From positions 1 to 23,547 of the forward strand of contig JANLTP010000204.1 in NCBI GenBank assembly GCA_031363055.1: 23,547 nt of DNA, read 5' to 3'. Shown here piece by piece: positions 21,782-23,547 of the stretch. The position numbers and the translations under genes were made by a program. This DNA is from JANLTP01 sp031363055. GTDB lineage: Bacteria; Pseudomonadota; Gammaproteobacteria; Burkholderiales; Burkholderiaceae_E. The notes beneath the pieces are model-generated. The model saw only the letters and a list, made by a program, of their open reading frames with translations, had not been told where the DNA came from and searched no databases. The stretch's first letter is position 1, and the number at the start of each line of letters is the position of its first letter.

Positions 21782-23547
21782 AGTCAGAAACTGGCGGACA
21801 AGTGCAGATGAGTTTACGATCGCCGGCCGCGTTATCAATACGCTTGACGCTCGGCCAGAATTTGGCGCTTCGGACCCAGGCCAACGGATAGGCAGCCTGT
21901 TCGCGCGAGTAGGAATGTTGCCATTCGCTTGCGACTTCAAAGGCGGTGTGCGGCGCATTTTTGAGCGGATTGTCCTGCGCATCGAGCGTGCCGGCCTTGA
22001 TGGCTTTGAGCTCCTGCGCAATCGCAATCATGGCCTCACAAAAGCGGTCGAGCTCCGGCTTCGATTCCGACTCGGTCGGCTCTACCATCAAGGTGTCGGT
22101 GACCGGGAACGACAGGGTGGGCGCATGAAAGCCGTAGTCCATCAGACGTTTGGCGACGTCCTCCGCAGTGACGCCGTAGTCGGCCTTCAGATGGCGCAGA
22201 TCGAGAATGCATTCATGCGCGACCCGACCGTTGGCGCCGGTATAGAGAATCGGGAAATGTTCGCGCAGCCGATGCGCCACATAGTTCGCATTCAGAATCG
22301 CGACCTCGGTGGCTTTGCGAATGCCCGAGGCGCCCATCATGCGAATGTACATCCACGAGATGGTGGTGATCAGGGCGCTGCCGTGAGGCGCGGCTGATAC
22401 TGAGCGATCGACTCTGGCGTTGCTGCCGAAATGATAGGGAGTGTGGCCGGTACTCGACGAGCCGGCTCCGCCATGATTCGCCGAGCCGCTTGCTCCATAA
22501 CTCGTCCCCGTGTTCGCCGCCGGATTCGGATCGACCGGCAAGTACGGCGCCAGATGTGCGGCCACCGCGATCGGACCCATGCCCGGTCCGCCGCCACCGT
22601 GCGGAATACAAAATGTCTTGTGCAAGTTCAAGTGGCAGACGTCGGCGCCGATCAGACCCGGCTTGGTCAGCCCGGCCTGCGCATTCAGGTTGGCGCCATC
22701 CATGTAGACCTGGCCGCCGGCGGCATGCACCATCGAGCAGATGTCGCTGACGGCCGCCTCGAAGACGCCATGGGTCGACGGGTAAGTGATCATCAAGGCG
22801 GCGAGCTGGCTGCGATTGGCGTCGATCTTGCTGCGCAGATCATCGAGATTGATGTTGCCGTTTTCATCGCAGGCGACCACGACGATGCGCATGCCCATCA
22901 TGCTGGCGGTGGCCGGATTGGTGCCGTGCGCCGACGACGGTATCAGGCAGACATCGCGATGGCCGTGGCCGTGCGCGGCCAGGTAATTTCGTATCGCCAG
23001 AATGCCGGCATACTCGCCCTGCGCGCCGGAGTTCGGCTGGAATGAGACGCTGTGAAAACCGGTGATTTCGGCCAGCCAATCGCCGAGTTGAGCGAGCATT
23101 TTGCGATAGCCCTCGGCTTGCGCAACCGGGGCGTACGGATGAAGATTGGCAAACTCTGGCCAGGACACCGGCGCCATCTCGGAAGCTGCATTCAGCTTCA
23201 TGGTGCAAGAACCCAGCGGGATCATCGAATGAACCAGCGACAGGTCCTTGTTCTCGAGCTTCTTCGCATAACGCATGAACTCGGTCTCACTGTGATGTGA
23301 ATTGAAGACCGGGTGTGACAGCACCGCTCCGCTGCGACGCAACGCGGGCGGGATCGACTCGGGCTCGATGCCCATTCGCGCGGCTGCCTGTTGTACGTCG
23401 CTTAGCAGCACGGTCTTGCCGGTAATGGCGCGGGCGAGTTGCGTGATGTCGTACAGATCAACCGTTTCGTCGAGCGAGACGCCAAGGCCGGCTTCGCTGT
23501 GAACGATCGCGCCACTGTTGACTGTGCCCAAGCCGACTCCGGCAAGG
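21774..23547 (-). CDS. gcvP: Glycine dehydrogenase (decarboxylating), P protein, C-terminal part
   Basis: The last ~590 residues of the PLP-dependent P protein, which decarboxylates glycine and loads the aminomethyl group onto H protein. The frame is open to the window edge, so the N-terminal ~370 residues of a ~950-residue protein lie outside. Clear marks are MIPLGSCTMKLNAASEMAPV, SFQPNSGAQGEYAGILAIRN, SAHGTNPATASMMGM and HLNLHKTFCIPHGGGGPGMG (PLP lysine in LHKTF). Further on are ISWMYIRMMGASGIRKATEV, YGFHAPTLSFPVTDTLMVEP and a C-terminus CPPVSDYE. Between HLAPY and VSAAP there is a Gly/Ser/Asn-rich insertion of about 29 residues relative to the E. coli protein as I remember it. It is cotranscribed with gcvT. 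Confidence 0.97.
   Translation of the reverse strand, partial: LAGVGLGTVNSGAIVHSEAGLGVSLDETVDLYDITQLARAITGKTVLLSDVQQAAARMGIEPESIPPALRRSGAVLSHPVFNSHHSETEFMRYAKKLENKDLSLVHSMIPLGSCTMKLNAASEMAPVSWPEFANLHPYAPVAQAEGYRKMLAQLGDWLAEITGFHSVSFQPNSGAQGEYAGILAIRNYLAAHGHGHRDVCLIPSSAHGTNPATASMMGMRIVVVACDENGNINLDDLRSKIDANRSQLAALMITYPSTHGVFEAAVSDICSMVHAAGGQVYMDGANLNAQAGLTKPGLIGADVCHLNLHKTFCIPHGGGGPGMGPIAVAAHLAPYLPVDPNPAANTGTSYGASGSANHGGAGSSSTGHTPYHFGSNARVDRSVSAAPHGSALITTISWMYIRMMGASGIRKATEVAILNANYVAHRLREHFPILYTGANGRVAHECILDLRHLKADYGVTAEDVAKRLMDYGFHAPTLSFPVTDTLMVEPTESESKPELDRFCEAMIAIAQELKAIKAGTLDAQDNPLKNAPHTAFEVASEWQHSYSREQAAYPLAWVRSAKFWPSVKRIDNAAGDRKLICTCPPVSDYE

Noticed and set aside
1..23547. CRISPR arrays, tRNA/rRNA genes, prophage or defence islands
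   Set aside because: No spaced repeats, no RNA gene signatures and no phage or defence proteins were seen when reading both strands.

Overview
The window looks like chromosomal DNA of a Gram-negative bacterium, most likely a betaproteobacterium. The clues are a Burkholderiales-type trimeric porin (13542-14576, mature N-terminus QTSVRLYGLIDGY, C-terminal Phe), a NitT/TauT-type ABC importer, and mid-range to high GC by eye. No rRNA, tRNA or other lineage marker is present, so this placement is an inference.

Region 1 (1-655) is a junction. It holds the decayed 3' end of an IS481-family transposase with two in-frame stops, followed by about 350 bp with one tiny ORF behind a strong Shine-Dalgarno. 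Region 2 (656-12445) is a surface polysaccharide locus of the Wzx/Wzy type built from four transcription blocks. Block one (+) has a WcaI/WbuB-like glycosyltransferase and a beta-propeller protein resembling the GINT1 N-terminal domain. Block two (-) is a four-gene operon (GT4, GT, Wzy-like polymerase, Wzx-like flippase) in which every junction is a 4-nt ATGA/GTGA overlap. Block three (+) has a GT4, an unrecognised polytopic membrane protein and a second Wzy/ligase-like protein. Block four (-) is a WecA-like initiating sugar-1-phosphate transferase. The expected scheme is that WecA loads the first sugar on undecaprenyl phosphate, the GTs extend it, Wzx flips it and a Wzy-type protein polymerises it. 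No Wzz, Wza or tyrosine kinase is in view, so the product (O-antigen, capsule or exopolysaccharide) cannot be decided.

Region 3 (12615-18879) is metabolic: a PduO-type cob(I)alamin adenosyltransferase, the porin with a clear rho-independent terminator, an ABC importer operon (binding protein, ATPase, permease) and a divergent FAD-linked D-lactate dehydrogenase. Region 4 (18876-20525) again shows remodelling. An intact UDP-glucuronate 4-epimerase-type gene sits 1 nt behind the last 40 codons of a lost UDP-glucose 6-dehydrogenase, and an XRE antitoxin sits behind the first ~24 codons of a lost Gp49/RelE-type toxin. Region 5 (20585-23547) is the glycine cleavage pair gcvP (running off the right edge) and gcvT. 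Both proteins carry low-complexity insertions.

Recurring features are tight packing, with three convergent gene pairs overlapping at their 3' ends by 24, 15 and 4 bp, and small remnants of deleted genes on both sides of the polysaccharide and sugar-nucleotide genes. I see no CRISPR array, prophage or obvious defence system. The best candidates for new biology are the unrecognised membrane protein between a GT and a second polymerase (9300-10049) and the beta-propeller protein (1946-2884).
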